A DNA stretch of 6,250 nt from Gemmatimonadota bacterium (GTDB lineage Bacteria > Gemmatimonadota > Gemmatimonadetes > Gemmatimonadales > GWC2-71-9), in the NCBI GenBank assembly GCA_003220985.1, contig QHTY01000237.1, forward strand, positions 1 to 6,250, in the 5' to 3' direction. The notes below the pieces were generated by a model that was given only the letters and a program-made list of their open reading frames with translations, did not search any database and was not told where the DNA came from. The position numbers and the translations under genes were made by a program. This document shows, piece by piece, positions 1-5,248 of the stretch. How positions within the stretch are numbered: the stretch's first letter is position 1; every line of letters starts with the position of its first letter.

Positions 1-1236
1 GCCGCGGCCGAGTTCGCCGATCCGATGGGACTCGAGATGCATAATGGCATGATCGGACTCTCGTGGGTTGCCGTGTGGATCGTCCTGTTCACGGTCGTCG
101 TGCCGACCCCGCCGCGCCGGGCGGTGTTGGCCGCCCTGGCATCGGTCAGCTCGGTCCCCGTCGTCATCGGGCTCATGATCGCGTCCGGCATCACGTCATT
201 CAGGCTAGACCCGGCACAGTTCTTCTTCGGGCTCGTGTTCCCGTATCTCCTCGTGGTGGGCATGGCCTATGTGGGTGCCCGGGTGGTCTACCAGCTGGGC
301 ACCGAGGTCAAGCGCGCGCGTGAGCTGGGGAGCTACCGCCTGGAGGAGAAGCTCGGAGAAGGGGGGATGGGCGAGGTCTGGCGAGCCCGGCATCGCATGC
401 TGGCGAGGCCTGCCGCCATCAAGCTCATCCGGCCCTCGTTCGCCGGCGACGAGCGTATCGGAGTGTCGGATGAAGCACTCCGGCGATTCGAGCGCGAGGC
501 CCAGGTGATCGCCCGCCTCCGCTCACCCCATACCGTGGAGCTCTTCGATTTCGGGATGGCCGACGACGGCGCCTTCTACTACGTCATGGAACTGCTCGAC
601 GGCCTCGATGCGGACTCGCTGCTCCGGCGCTTCGGGCCAACCCCGCCCGAACGGGCCATCTACCTGCTTCGCCAGGTCTGTCACTCGCTGTCAGAGGCCC
701 AGTCATGCGGCCTGGTTCATCGCGACATCAAACCCGCGAACATCTTCCTCTGCCGGTACGGCGAGGAGTATGACTTCGTGAAGGTGCTGGATTTCGGCAT
801 TGTGAGGGCAGTCCGCGACTCCGCGGACACGAGCCCGGTGCACACGCGGGAGAACGCGGTCCAAGGGACGCCGGCGTTCATCGCCCCCGAGCAGGCGATG
901 GGAGCTGATTTGGACGGGCGCGCCGACATCTATGCGACCGGCTGTGTGGCGTACTGGCTCCTGACCGGGGAATTCGTGTTCACCGCCGAGACCCCGATGG
1001 GGCTGCTCCTGCAGCACGCCCAGACGCCGCCAACGCCGCCATCCGCCCGGACGGACCTGCCGATTCCCACGGCACTCGATGACCTCGTGCTATCCTGTCT
1101 GGCAAAGGACCCCGCGCAGCGACCGCAGTCCGCCAGAGAATTGTCGCTTCGGCTGGCCGAGGTGGAAGGCGCGAGCAACTGGACTCAGGACCGCGCCCAG
1201 GAGTGGTGGGCGACGCACCAGCCGGCACTGCCCTAA
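1..1236 (+). CDS. Membrane-anchored serine/threonine protein kinase, 5'-partial
   Basis: Transfers phosphate from ATP to Ser/Thr of target proteins (Hanks-type kinase), anchored in the inner membrane. The frame is open from base 1; the first ATG is at 25, but no Shine-Dalgarno precedes it and the hydrophobic head seems to begin mid-domain, so the true start is probably upstream of the window. Numbering from that ATG: hydrophobic segments at about 10-26, 32-54 and 66-88, then the kinase domain from about 104 to 379. Visible motifs are the Gly-rich loop GEGGMGEV (111-118), AIK lysine 133, helix-C Glu 158, HRDIKPAN (232-239), DFG (257-259), GTPAFIAPE (281-289), DIYATG Asp 301 and Arg 366. All catalytic residues are present, so it should be active. 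The sensor lies N-terminal to the kinase, opposite to PknB, and there are no PASTA repeats. The downstream gene at 1297 may be co-transcribed or have its own promoter. The kinase call is certain; the stimulus and substrates are unknown. Confidence 0.95.
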   Translation, partial: AAAEFADPMGLEMHNGMIGLSWVAVWIVLFTVVVPTPPRRAVLAALASVSSVPVVIGLMIASGITSFRLDPAQFFFGLVFPYLLVVGMAYVGARVVYQLGTEVKRARELGSYRLEEKLGEGGMGEVWRARHRMLARPAAIKLIRPSFAGDERIGVSDEALRRFEREAQVIARLRSPHTVELFDFGMADDGAFYYVMELLDGLDADSLLRRFGPTPPERAIYLLRQVCHSLSEAQSCGLVHRDIKPANIFLCRYGEEYDFVKVLDFGIVRAVRDSADTSPVHTRENAVQGTPAFIAPEQAMGADLDGRADIYATGCVAYWLLTGEFVFTAETPMGLLLQHAQTPPTPPSARTDLPIPTALDDLVLSCLAKDPAQRPQSARELSLRLAEVEGASNWTQDRAQEWWATHQPALP

Positions 1237-1284
1237 GGATGGACGGTAGAGCGAATGGGGTCGACTTCGCGGCTGCTCCAACGA

Positions 1285-1290
1285 TACTTT
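1285..1290 (+). promoter_or_regulatory. Possible -10 box (TACTTT) of a leaderless promoter
   Basis: TACTTT fits the TANNNT form of a bacterial -10 element and ends 6 bases before the ATG at 1297, so a transcript would begin at or next to the start codon. A weak -35-like TCGACT lies at 1261-1266 with an 18-base gap. There is no Shine-Dalgarno sequence before 1297. The string ATACTTT recurs at 2021-2027 before the next gene. Read by eye only; short motifs like this occur by chance. Confidence 0.3.
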
Positions 1291-1296
1291 GTAGAC

Positions 1297-2010
1297 ATGG
1301 CCGACCGACGATACAACGACAAGGAGATGGCGGCGATCTTCCGCGCCGCGACGGAAGGGCCGCAAAGCCCCCAGCGGGATGTGCCACCGGAGGAGGGCTT
1401 GACCCTTACCGATCTGCAAGCCATCGGTCGTGAAGTCGGCATCTCGCCGGCCGCGGTGGCGCAGGCCGCCCAAGCCCTCGATATCCGTCAAGGGGCCGCA
1501 GCGCGGACGTTCTTGGGACTTCCGATCGGCGTGACGCGCACGGTGAACCTCAATCGCCGGCTCACCGATCAAGAGTGGGAGCACCTGGTCGTCCAGTTGC
1601 GCGACGTCTTCAACGCACGCGGCAGGACGCGCTCGGACGGCTCATTGCGGCAGTGGACGAACGGGAACTTGCAGGTTCTCCTCGAACCGACCGAAACAGG
1701 CCACCGGCTCCGATTCCGGACGCTGCACGGCGCGGCTCGCGCGTCCATTGGAGCCGGGTTTGCGGCCCTCGGTGTGGCGGCGACTGTCGCGATCGCGAGC
1801 GCAATCGGTGGCCACTTGGGGGACGTGATTCCGGGAATCGTGTTGCTCCTCGCTACGGGTGTCGGAATGATCGTTAGCGGCGCCCTTCGGTTGCCAAGGT
1901 GGGCGCGTCTGCGCGGTCGCCAGATGGACGCTCTCGCGGCCCAGCTAGCAAGTCCTCCGAATTCCGCTCCTCTGGCTTCGTCGACTCATCCGCGGGATGG
2001 TAGCGCCTAA
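1297..2010 (+). CDS. Hypothetical membrane protein with N-terminal helical module and two transmembrane segments
   Basis: No function is established. From ATG 1297 the protein has 237 residues. Residues about 3-65 form a charged helical module (RRYNDKEMAAIFRAA, then LTLTDLQAIGREVGISPAAVAQAAQAL) that resembles the SHOCT/DUF1707-like N-terminal modules of many hypothetical membrane proteins in GC-rich soil bacteria; this resemblance is from memory. A soluble stretch follows (about 80-145), then two hydrophobic segments at about 149-171 and 176-196, and a short basic/Pro-Ser tail. An in-frame ATG at 1255 would add 14 residues (MGSTSRLLQRYFVD), but they look unlike the family's usual start. ATG 1297 directly precedes the conserved RRY module and follows a TANNNT box. 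It lies 60 bases after the kinase stop, so a link to kinase signalling is possible, though only adjacency supports it. Confidence 0.8.
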   Translation: MADRRYNDKEMAAIFRAATEGPQSPQRDVPPEEGLTLTDLQAIGREVGISPAAVAQAAQALDIRQGAAARTFLGLPIGVTRTVNLNRRLTDQEWEHLVVQLRDVFNARGRTRSDGSLRQWTNGNLQVLLEPTETGHRLRFRTLHGAARASIGAGFAALGVAATVAIASAIGGHLGDVIPGIVLLLATGVGMIVSGALRLPRWARLRGRQMDALAAQLASPPNSAPLASSTHPRDGSA

Positions 2011-2030
2011 CACTCGCCCGATACTTTATC

Positions 2031-2036
2031 TATCGT
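2031..2036 (+). promoter_or_regulatory. Possible -10 box (TATCGT) upstream of the DUF1272 gene
   Basis: TATCGT fits TANNNT and ends 9 bases before ATG 2046; an alternative box TACTTT is at 2022-2027. The 35-base gap between genes is locally AT-rich (ATACTTTATCTATCG) compared with its surroundings, and no purine-rich ribosome site precedes the ATG. This supports, but does not prove, a start of transcription at or very near the start codon. Confidence 0.25.
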
Positions 2037-2045
2037 TCCGCTCCC

Positions 2046-2237
2046 ATGCCTCTCGAGATGCGCGCTCGCTGCGAGCGGTGCGGGGCCGAACTCCAACCTG
2101 GGGGCGACGCCTATATCTGCGCCTACGAATGCACCTTCTGTGCGTCTTGCGCGGCGACGCTGACTCACATCTGCCCCAACTGTCGCGGTGAGCTGGTTCG
2201 ACGACCGCGCCGGCGCTCGGAGAGCGGAGCTGTCTAA
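2046..2237 (+). CDS. DUF1272 family zinc-knuckle protein
   Basis: A 63-residue cytoplasmic protein matching the DUF1272 pattern as I recall it: an N-terminal LE-R-x-CE-C-L-P layout, ECTFCxxCA in the centre, then CPNCxGELVRRP. Eight cysteines are arranged as C9xxC12, C25xxxC29xxC32xxC35 and C43xxC46, which suits two zinc sites. A basic tail follows (RRPRRRSES). Length is normal for the family. The biochemical role of DUF1272 is not known; nucleic-acid or protein binding through zinc knuckles is a guess. It is a single small gene between two membrane/secreted protein genes, with a candidate leaderless promoter in front. The family call is confident because of the cysteine spacing and the CTFC...CPNC...ELVRRP signature. 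Confidence 0.93.
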   Translation: MPLEMRARCERCGAELQPGGDAYICAYECTFCASCAATLTHICPNCRGELVRRPRRRSESGAV

Positions 2238-2289
2238 CCAGCGCTACGGGGGGCCGGCACCGCCGCCCGTTGACCACGAAGGCATCTAC

Positions 2290-2293
2290 GAGG
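2290..2293 (+). promoter_or_regulatory. Shine-Dalgarno GAGG deciding the start at 2300
   Basis: GAGG lies 6 bases before ATG 2300. It favours this ATG over the upstream in-frame TTG at 2270, and the ATG also puts a signal peptide exactly at the N-terminus. Confidence 0.6.
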
Positions 2294-2299
2294 TCTGCC

Positions 2300-2800
2300 A
2301 TGATTCCTCTCCGCCAGGTCGGTATTCTCACCATTGCGGCATCCGGGCTGGTACTCGCGGGCCCGCATCGAGCATTGCAACCCACCGTGCACGGGGATGC
2401 CGGCTGTCAGGTGCGCGGGGTTTGGGAACTCGTGTCGGTATCTCAGAATGGAAAGGATCAGCCCCTCGCGGGGTACCGTGGGATGAAAGTGCTGACCGAT
2501 CGGCATTTCATGTTTGTCGGCCAGGCAGCGAAGCGAGATACCCTGCCACTCAAGACGGAAACGGACACGCTGCGGGCATATCAGATGAGTGGCGGGGCGG
2601 GTACCTACACCACCAGCGGCACGACGTACACAGAGCACATAGAGATCTTTGTCATTCCGAGCTGGATAGGGACATCGTTCAGGGCGAGATGTCGGATCGA
2701 AGGAGGCCTGTGGTATCACAGCTTCACCGACCCGAACGATACGACGGCGGGGCCCGGTCCGTACCAGCATTTCATCGAAGTGTGGCGTCGTCTTGAATAG
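2300..2800 (+). CDS. Secreted lipocalin-like protein
   Basis: A 166-residue protein with a probable Sec signal peptide (MIPLRQVGILTIAASGLVLA, then cleavage near residues 20-27). The mature part begins with a lipocalin-like first strand, GVWELVSVSQNG (40-51), followed by alternating beta-type stretches (GMKVLTDRHFMFVG at 61-74; TEHIEIFVIP at 111-120; CRIEGGLWYHSF at 131-142) and ends in YQHFIEVWRRLE. This matches the plan of small lipocalin-like proteins of the calycin fold that are common as secreted hypotheticals. C36 and C131 could form a disulfide. A TTG at 2270 would add ten residues, but ATG 2300 has the ribosome site and clean signal peptide. Ligand unknown. A second, only distantly similar lipocalin-like protein is encoded at 5019. 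The fold call is moderately secure; a ligand-binding role is inference. Confidence 0.8.
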   Translation: MIPLRQVGILTIAASGLVLAGPHRALQPTVHGDAGCQVRGVWELVSVSQNGKDQPLAGYRGMKVLTDRHFMFVGQAAKRDTLPLKTETDTLRAYQMSGGAGTYTTSGTTYTEHIEIFVIPSWIGTSFRARCRIEGGLWYHSFTDPNDTTAGPGPYQHFIEVWRRLE

Positions 2801-2830
2801 CGACGATCGACCGGAATAAACCACATCCTC

Positions 2831-3307
2831 ATGCGCCGGAATCGGCTCCTGCTGCTCCTCGCGTTGGGCGTCGCTGGTGCGATTCTCGTCGTGCTCCGAC
2901 TGCCAACCCCCCGGTCGCCAATCGCTGAACCGCGTTCGCCACCGCCGGTTGTTGAGTCGCGCAAGCCGCCGCTCCAGGCAGAAGCCGAAGGGTACTATGT
3001 TCCGGGTTATCCCTTTACCGTGAATGGTTTCCGATTCATCGGTTTCACCCTGCGCCCGGAGGCTCTCGTCACCTTCGGCCAGACGACTGTGGCCTGCACT
3101 GACGCCAAGATCAGTGCCCAAGATCTCCACCTCCGCTGTGACGACCCGCAGCTGGGCACTGTCACAATCGACGGGAAGTTCCTCACGCGATTAGTGACCA
3201 GCCGACTCGATGCCGCGGTCGTCTCCGCGGTTGTGACAGTGCGTGATGCGACCGGAGAGATCCTGTACCGGGCGCGGGACTCGTTCGAATGGCACCCGGG
3301 TAATTAG
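2831..3307 (+). CDS. Hypothetical membrane-anchored exported protein
   Basis: I do not recognise this 158-residue protein. It starts with MRRNR and a strongly hydrophobic stretch (about 6-22), which is a signal anchor or uncleaved signal, followed by a Pro-rich linker (about 25-48) of the type that spans periplasm or cell wall. The remaining 110 residues look like a small beta-rich domain (YYVPGYPFTVNGFRFIGFTL; VTIDGKFLTRLV; AVVSAVVTVRDATGEILYRAR). Cys89 and Cys103 are the only cysteines and could form a disulfide outside the cytoplasm. It begins 30 bases after the lipocalin-like gene and may share its transcript. No clear Shine-Dalgarno precedes ATG 2831. A substrate- or surface-binding role is only a guess. 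Confidence 0.8.
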   Translation: MRRNRLLLLLALGVAGAILVVLRLPTPRSPIAEPRSPPPVVESRKPPLQAEAEGYYVPGYPFTVNGFRFIGFTLRPEALVTFGQTTVACTDAKISAQDLHLRCDDPQLGTVTIDGKFLTRLVTSRLDAAVVSAVVTVRDATGEILYRARDSFEWHPGN

Positions 3308-3656
3308 GGCGGGGCCGGGAGCAGACTCGAAACCTCACGCACCACATACTCGTACGCACACGTCAACGGAGCGAATCAGCATAGCATGAGCCTTCGAAAG
3401 TGAGGCAGCTGGAAGGTGCTCGGAATTCCGCAGTGGGCCATCGGCGTCGTAGTGATCGAAGAGCGGGTTGACTTTGCGGAACGGCTCCTCGCTCAGCAGC
3501 GCGAGGGCCAGCGGTTGGGACCACCTCAGGGCTAGCCCGCGATCCTAGTCGTTCCCTCGCTGCTGCCCGCCTTGCGCGGAAGCGCCTTGCGCCCGCAGCT
3601 TAGGCGCGAGCCGTCAGCCAGCGCAGGCGAGGCTCGGACCTAATCGGGGAAGCCAC
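3308..3656 (+). other. 349-base spacer holding a gene remnant and no clear terminator
   Basis: Bases 3308-3403 show nothing I can call. Bases 3416-3535 hold a deleted copy of the coiled-coil family (separate entry). GGGCTAGCCC at 3529-3538 is a perfect palindrome around that remnant's stop codon, but it has no loop or T-tract. TTGCGCC (3587-3593) can pair with GGCGCGA (3603-3609) around a 9-base loop, again with no T-tract, so it is not a convincing terminator. GGGGAAG at 3646-3652 is the likely ribosome site for the GTG at 3657. Confidence 0.6.
3416..3535 (+). pseudogene. Deleted copy of the membrane-plus-coiled-coil family
   Basis: This frame, open from after a stop at 3401-3403 to TAG at 3533-3535, reads from GTG 3416 as LGIPQWAIGVVVI joined directly to EERVDFAERLLAQQREGQRLG, then PPQG and stop. 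The second half matches the tail ERLDFAERLL of the three genes downstream, and the first half looks like the start of a small membrane segment. The roughly 40-residue middle (juxtamembrane part and most of the coiled coil) is missing. It therefore looks like an in-frame internal deletion of a fourth paralogue, leaving 39 codons. A GAGG at 3402-3405 lies 10 bases before the GTG, so a short product is possible. The relationship of the tail is clear; whether it is still translated is unknown. Confidence 0.7.
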
Positions 3657-3905
3657 GTGGACCCTGCTGTGTCTCTTGTCGGACTCGTAATAGTCGTAGG
3701 GACCGCTGCGTTCACGATTGTCAAGGTCGCTCGTCTCTGGACCAGTCGTCCGGAATCACCATCGGCCGACGTCATTGCGCGGCTCGAGACACTGGAACGT
3801 GGTTTCCAGGACCTGCAGCAGGAGCAAGCAGAAACCCAGGAGCGGCTCGATTTCGCGGAGCGGTTACTCAGCAAGGCCCGGGAAGAGCGGCAGATTGGTG
3901 GCTAG
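3657..3905 (+). CDS. Small membrane protein with C-terminal coiled coil, paralogue 1
   Basis: An 82-residue protein starting at GTG 3657, with GGGGAAG 5-6 bases upstream. Residues about 5-24 form one transmembrane segment (VSLVGLVIVVGTAAFTIVKVA). A basic/Pro juxtamembrane stretch follows (RLWTSRPESPSAD), then an acidic-basic coiled coil from about 38 to 77 containing LETLERGFQDLQQEQAETQ and the family tail ERLDFAERLLSKAREERQ. The layout recalls PspB (short transmembrane helix plus coiled coil), but I see no sequence proof of homology to it. The last 8 bases overlap the next gene, which starts at GTG 3898, suggesting coupled translation. From base 3746 on, the DNA is closely similar to paralogue 2. 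Function unknown; membrane scaffold or partner-binding is inferred from the coil. Confidence 0.82.
   Translation: MDPAVSLVGLVIVVGTAAFTIVKVARLWTSRPESPSADVIARLETLERGFQDLQQEQAETQERLDFAERLLSKAREERQIGG
3746..3890 (+). repeat. Segmental duplication, copy 1 (pairs with 4502-4646)
   Basis: Aligned by hand without gaps against 4502-4646, 125 of 145 bases match (about 86%). The copies cover the juxtamembrane part and coiled coil of paralogues 1 and 2. The 5' parts of the two genes, which encode the transmembrane head, are much less alike. Confidence 0.85.
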
Positions 3906-4416
3906 AGAGACAGGCAGGGTCGGGACGAAGTGGTTGGTGCTCGCCGTCGCGTCTGCCGCGGCCGCATGCAAGGGTGCGCGCCCATCGGACAGCACCTATG
4001 CCGCCATGCAGTCGCGCGGCGCAGTGGTCATGGGGGTAGACCAGTACACCTCGGCACATGTCTTTGAAGACCTCCCCGACGGTGGGCGGATCGTGCTCGA
4101 TCGCGACACGAGCACGGACGCGGCCGGCGTCGCGCGCATCCGCCGGCACATGCGCGACATCGCCGCCTCCTTCGAGGCGGGGGATTTCACCAAGCCCTTC
4201 CAAGTGCATGCCGCAGCCGTGCCGGGCGCAGCCGTCATGGCGGCTCGGCGGGGCGACATTACCTATCAGGAGATCGATCGACCGCGCGGCGCTGAGGTCC
4301 GGATCCACTCGAGCGACGCAGCCGCCGTGGCGGCGGTACACGAGTTTCTGACCTTCCAACGCCGCGCCCATCATGCTTCGGGGCATGAAGGAGAGGTTCA
4401 CCATGGAAGGCCATAA
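3898..4416 (+). CDS. Small lipoprotein of the MGVDQYTS family, unknown function
   Basis: A 172-residue protein starting at GTG 3898; no ATG is available at the right place. GGAAGAG at 3881-3887 lies 10 bases upstream. The N-terminus (basic head, then WLVLAVASAAAAC) is a lipoprotein signal with the lipid-accepting Cys at 24. The body carries MQSRGAVVMGVDQYTSAHVF (37-56), DLPDGGRIVLDRD, RRHMRDIAASFEAGDF, a VPGAAVMAARR stretch and an FLTFQRRAHH end with a His-rich tail. I recall homologues in Gemmatimonadota and proteobacteria, often labelled aspartate carbamoyltransferase; no part of the ATCase fold or its STRT motif is visible here, so I would not carry that name over. The stop overlaps the next ATG as TAATG (4414-4418). 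It sits between two coiled-coil paralogues, so it may act with them at the inner face of the envelope; that is inference. Confidence 0.82.
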   Translation: MARETGRVGTKWLVLAVASAAAACKGARPSDSTYAAMQSRGAVVMGVDQYTSAHVFEDLPDGGRIVLDRDTSTDAAGVARIRRHMRDIAASFEAGDFTKPFQVHAAAVPGAAVMAARRGDITYQEIDRPRGAEVRIHSSDAAAVAAVHEFLTFQRRAHHASGHEGEVHHGRP

Positions 4417-4652
4417 TGGGGCCTGAGTTTCTTTTCCCACTCATACCAATCGTTGCGATCATTGCGTTCGCGGCGGTCAGAATCGCCCGCCTGCGTGCCA
4501 CTCGTCCAGAATCACCACCGGCCGACGTCACCGCCCGGCTCGAGGAACTTGAACGTGGTGTCCAGGGCCTCCAACAGGAGCTGGCAGAGACACAGGAACG
4601 GCTCGACTTCGCGGAGCGGTTGCTCAGCAAGGCACGGGAAGAGCGGCGGTGA
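4416..4652 (+). CDS. Small membrane protein with C-terminal coiled coil, paralogue 2
   Basis: A 78-residue protein from ATG 4416, with GGAAGG at 4405-4410 and a 5-base spacer. Residues about 5-22 form a transmembrane segment (FLFPLIPIVAIIAFAAV), followed by RIARLRATRPESPPADV and a coiled coil (about 38-76) with LEELERGVQGLQQELAETQ and ERLDFAERLLSKAREERR. The tail is nearly identical to paralogue 1, while the membrane head is different, as expected after duplication with faster head change. The start overlaps the preceding stop by one base (TAATG) and the stop overlaps the next start (GTGA at 4649-4652). These overlaps point to translational coupling. Function unknown; oligomerising or pairing with its paralogues through the coil is plausible. 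Confidence 0.83.
   Translation: MGPEFLFPLIPIVAIIAFAAVRIARLRATRPESPPADVTARLEELERGVQGLQQELAETQERLDFAERLLSKAREERR
4502..4646 (+). repeat. Segmental duplication, copy 2 (pairs with 3746-3890)
   Basis: Ungapped partner of 3746-3890, with 125 of 145 bases identical. Many differences are at third codon positions, which suggests that the encoded coil stays under selection. Confidence 0.85.
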
Positions 4653-5248
4653 CCTTCAAGCCCGCGATTTGGTACCCGATCGCCGTCGGGCTGAGCGTCA
4701 TCAACGTGGCCGGAGCCGGGCTCGCGGTGGCGCAGGCCGAGCCGTCGCACGCGGCTATTCACGCGGGACTCGCACTGGCGTTCGGGTTGTGGGCCCAGCG
4801 CTTGCGGCAGCGTCCCGGCGGGAGCGAGCACGACGCACGGCTCGACGCGCTCGAAGACGAGGTGAGCAAGCTGCGGCAGCAGCTGAGCGAGACGCAGGAG
4901 CGCCTTGACTTCGTGGAACGGCTGCTGGCACAGGGAGCGGAAGCGCGCAGGGAGCGGAAGCGCGCCGAGTGGGCCCGCAGCGCTAGAGTCTCGAAGCAAC
5001 CCATCTCCAGGAGCGCCCATGTCGCAACTCGGCTCCGCCATGATCGGTGTGTTGGCCGTGTTCTCGGCCCCGCGATGCGTTGCTCAGACGCCGACACCTC
5101 GGGCGGCGGCCCTCGTCGGGACCTGGCGACTCGAAAGTATCGTCGATACGCTGCCGGACCGATCGCTCTACAGCTGGCTCGGCGCACGTCCGACGGGCGA
5201 AATCCGATACGATGCCACGGGCCATATGGCGGTACAGTTCATGCGTGA
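4649..5248 (+). CDS. Coiled-coil membrane protein, paralogue 3, frame-shifted by a 17-bp duplication
   Basis: Starts at GTG 4649, inside the previous stop (GTGA). As read, the ORF encodes 199 residues, but only about the first 100 are family-like. Two hydrophobic segments lie at about 8-28 and 37-50, then RLRQRPGGSEHD and a coiled coil from about 60 to 96, with LDALEDEVSKLRQQLSETQ and ERLDFVERLLAQ. From residue 95 the coding sequence enters a perfect 17-bp tandem repeat (4931-4964). Since 17 is not a multiple of 3, the frame shifts and continues as Arg/Ala-rich sequence 230 bases into the lipocalin gene. With one unit removed, the protein ends after QGAEARRVGPQR at TAG 4984-4986, giving 106 residues and a tail like those of its relatives. 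Bases 5019-5248 are therefore not convincing coding sequence in this frame. The gene is damaged or extended, unless the duplication is an assembly error. Confidence 0.72.
   Translation: MTFKPAIWYPIAVGLSVINVAGAGLAVAQAEPSHAAIHAGLALAFGLWAQRLRQRPGGSEHDARLDALEDEVSKLRQQLSETQERLDFVERLLAQGAEARRERKRAEWARSARVSKQPISRSAHVATRLRHDRCVGRVLGPAMRCSDADTSGGGPRRDLATRKYRRYAAGPIALQLARRTSDGRNPIRCHGPYGGTVHA
4931..4964 (+). repeat. Perfect 17-bp tandem duplication inside paralogue 3
   Basis: The unit CAGGGAGCGGAAGCGCG occurs at 4931-4947 and again at 4948-4964 with no mismatch. It is a frame-shifting duplication that takes the TAG at 4984-4986 out of frame. Replication slippage or a sequencing/assembly error could both make it. 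Confidence 0.95.
5009..5013 (+). promoter_or_regulatory. Shine-Dalgarno AGGAG deciding the start at 5019
   Basis: AGGAG sits 5 bases before ATG 5019 and is among the clearest ribosome sites in the window. It picks ATG 5019 over the long upstream in-frame extension from 4905 and over ATG 5040. It now lies inside the shifted reading frame of the gene before it. Confidence 0.75.

Noticed and set aside
2188..2796. 202-codon + strand frame overlapping the lipocalin-like gene
   Set aside because: The other frame has a signal peptide, a ribosome site at 2290 and lipocalin-like strands; this one has low-quality His/Arg/Ser-rich sequence.
2234..3130. 298-codon open frame on the minus strand
   Set aside because: It lies antisense to two well-supported + strand genes (signal peptides, sensible domain layout); its translation shows no recognisable motif. 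Long antisense frames are expected in GC-rich DNA.
3318..3345. tRNA-like T-loop string (CTCGAAA, with ACCA further on)
   Set aside because: The flanking bases do not form a T-stem, and no anticodon or acceptor stem can be built on either strand.
3529..3609. Palindrome GGGCTAGCCC and a GC-rich hairpin as a terminator
   Set aside because: The palindrome has no loop, the hairpin stem is short, and neither is followed by a T-tract.
4905..5018. Upstream extension of the lipocalin gene to 4905
   Set aside because: The extra residues are the shifted reading of the previous gene's tail, and AGGAG at 5009 with a signal-like head marks ATG 5019 as the start.
4259..5041. 260-codon open frame on the minus strand
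   Set aside because: It is antisense to the coiled-coil genes and is full of Ser/Arg runs that mirror the coil codons; the + strand genes have ribosome sites, overlaps and paralogues.
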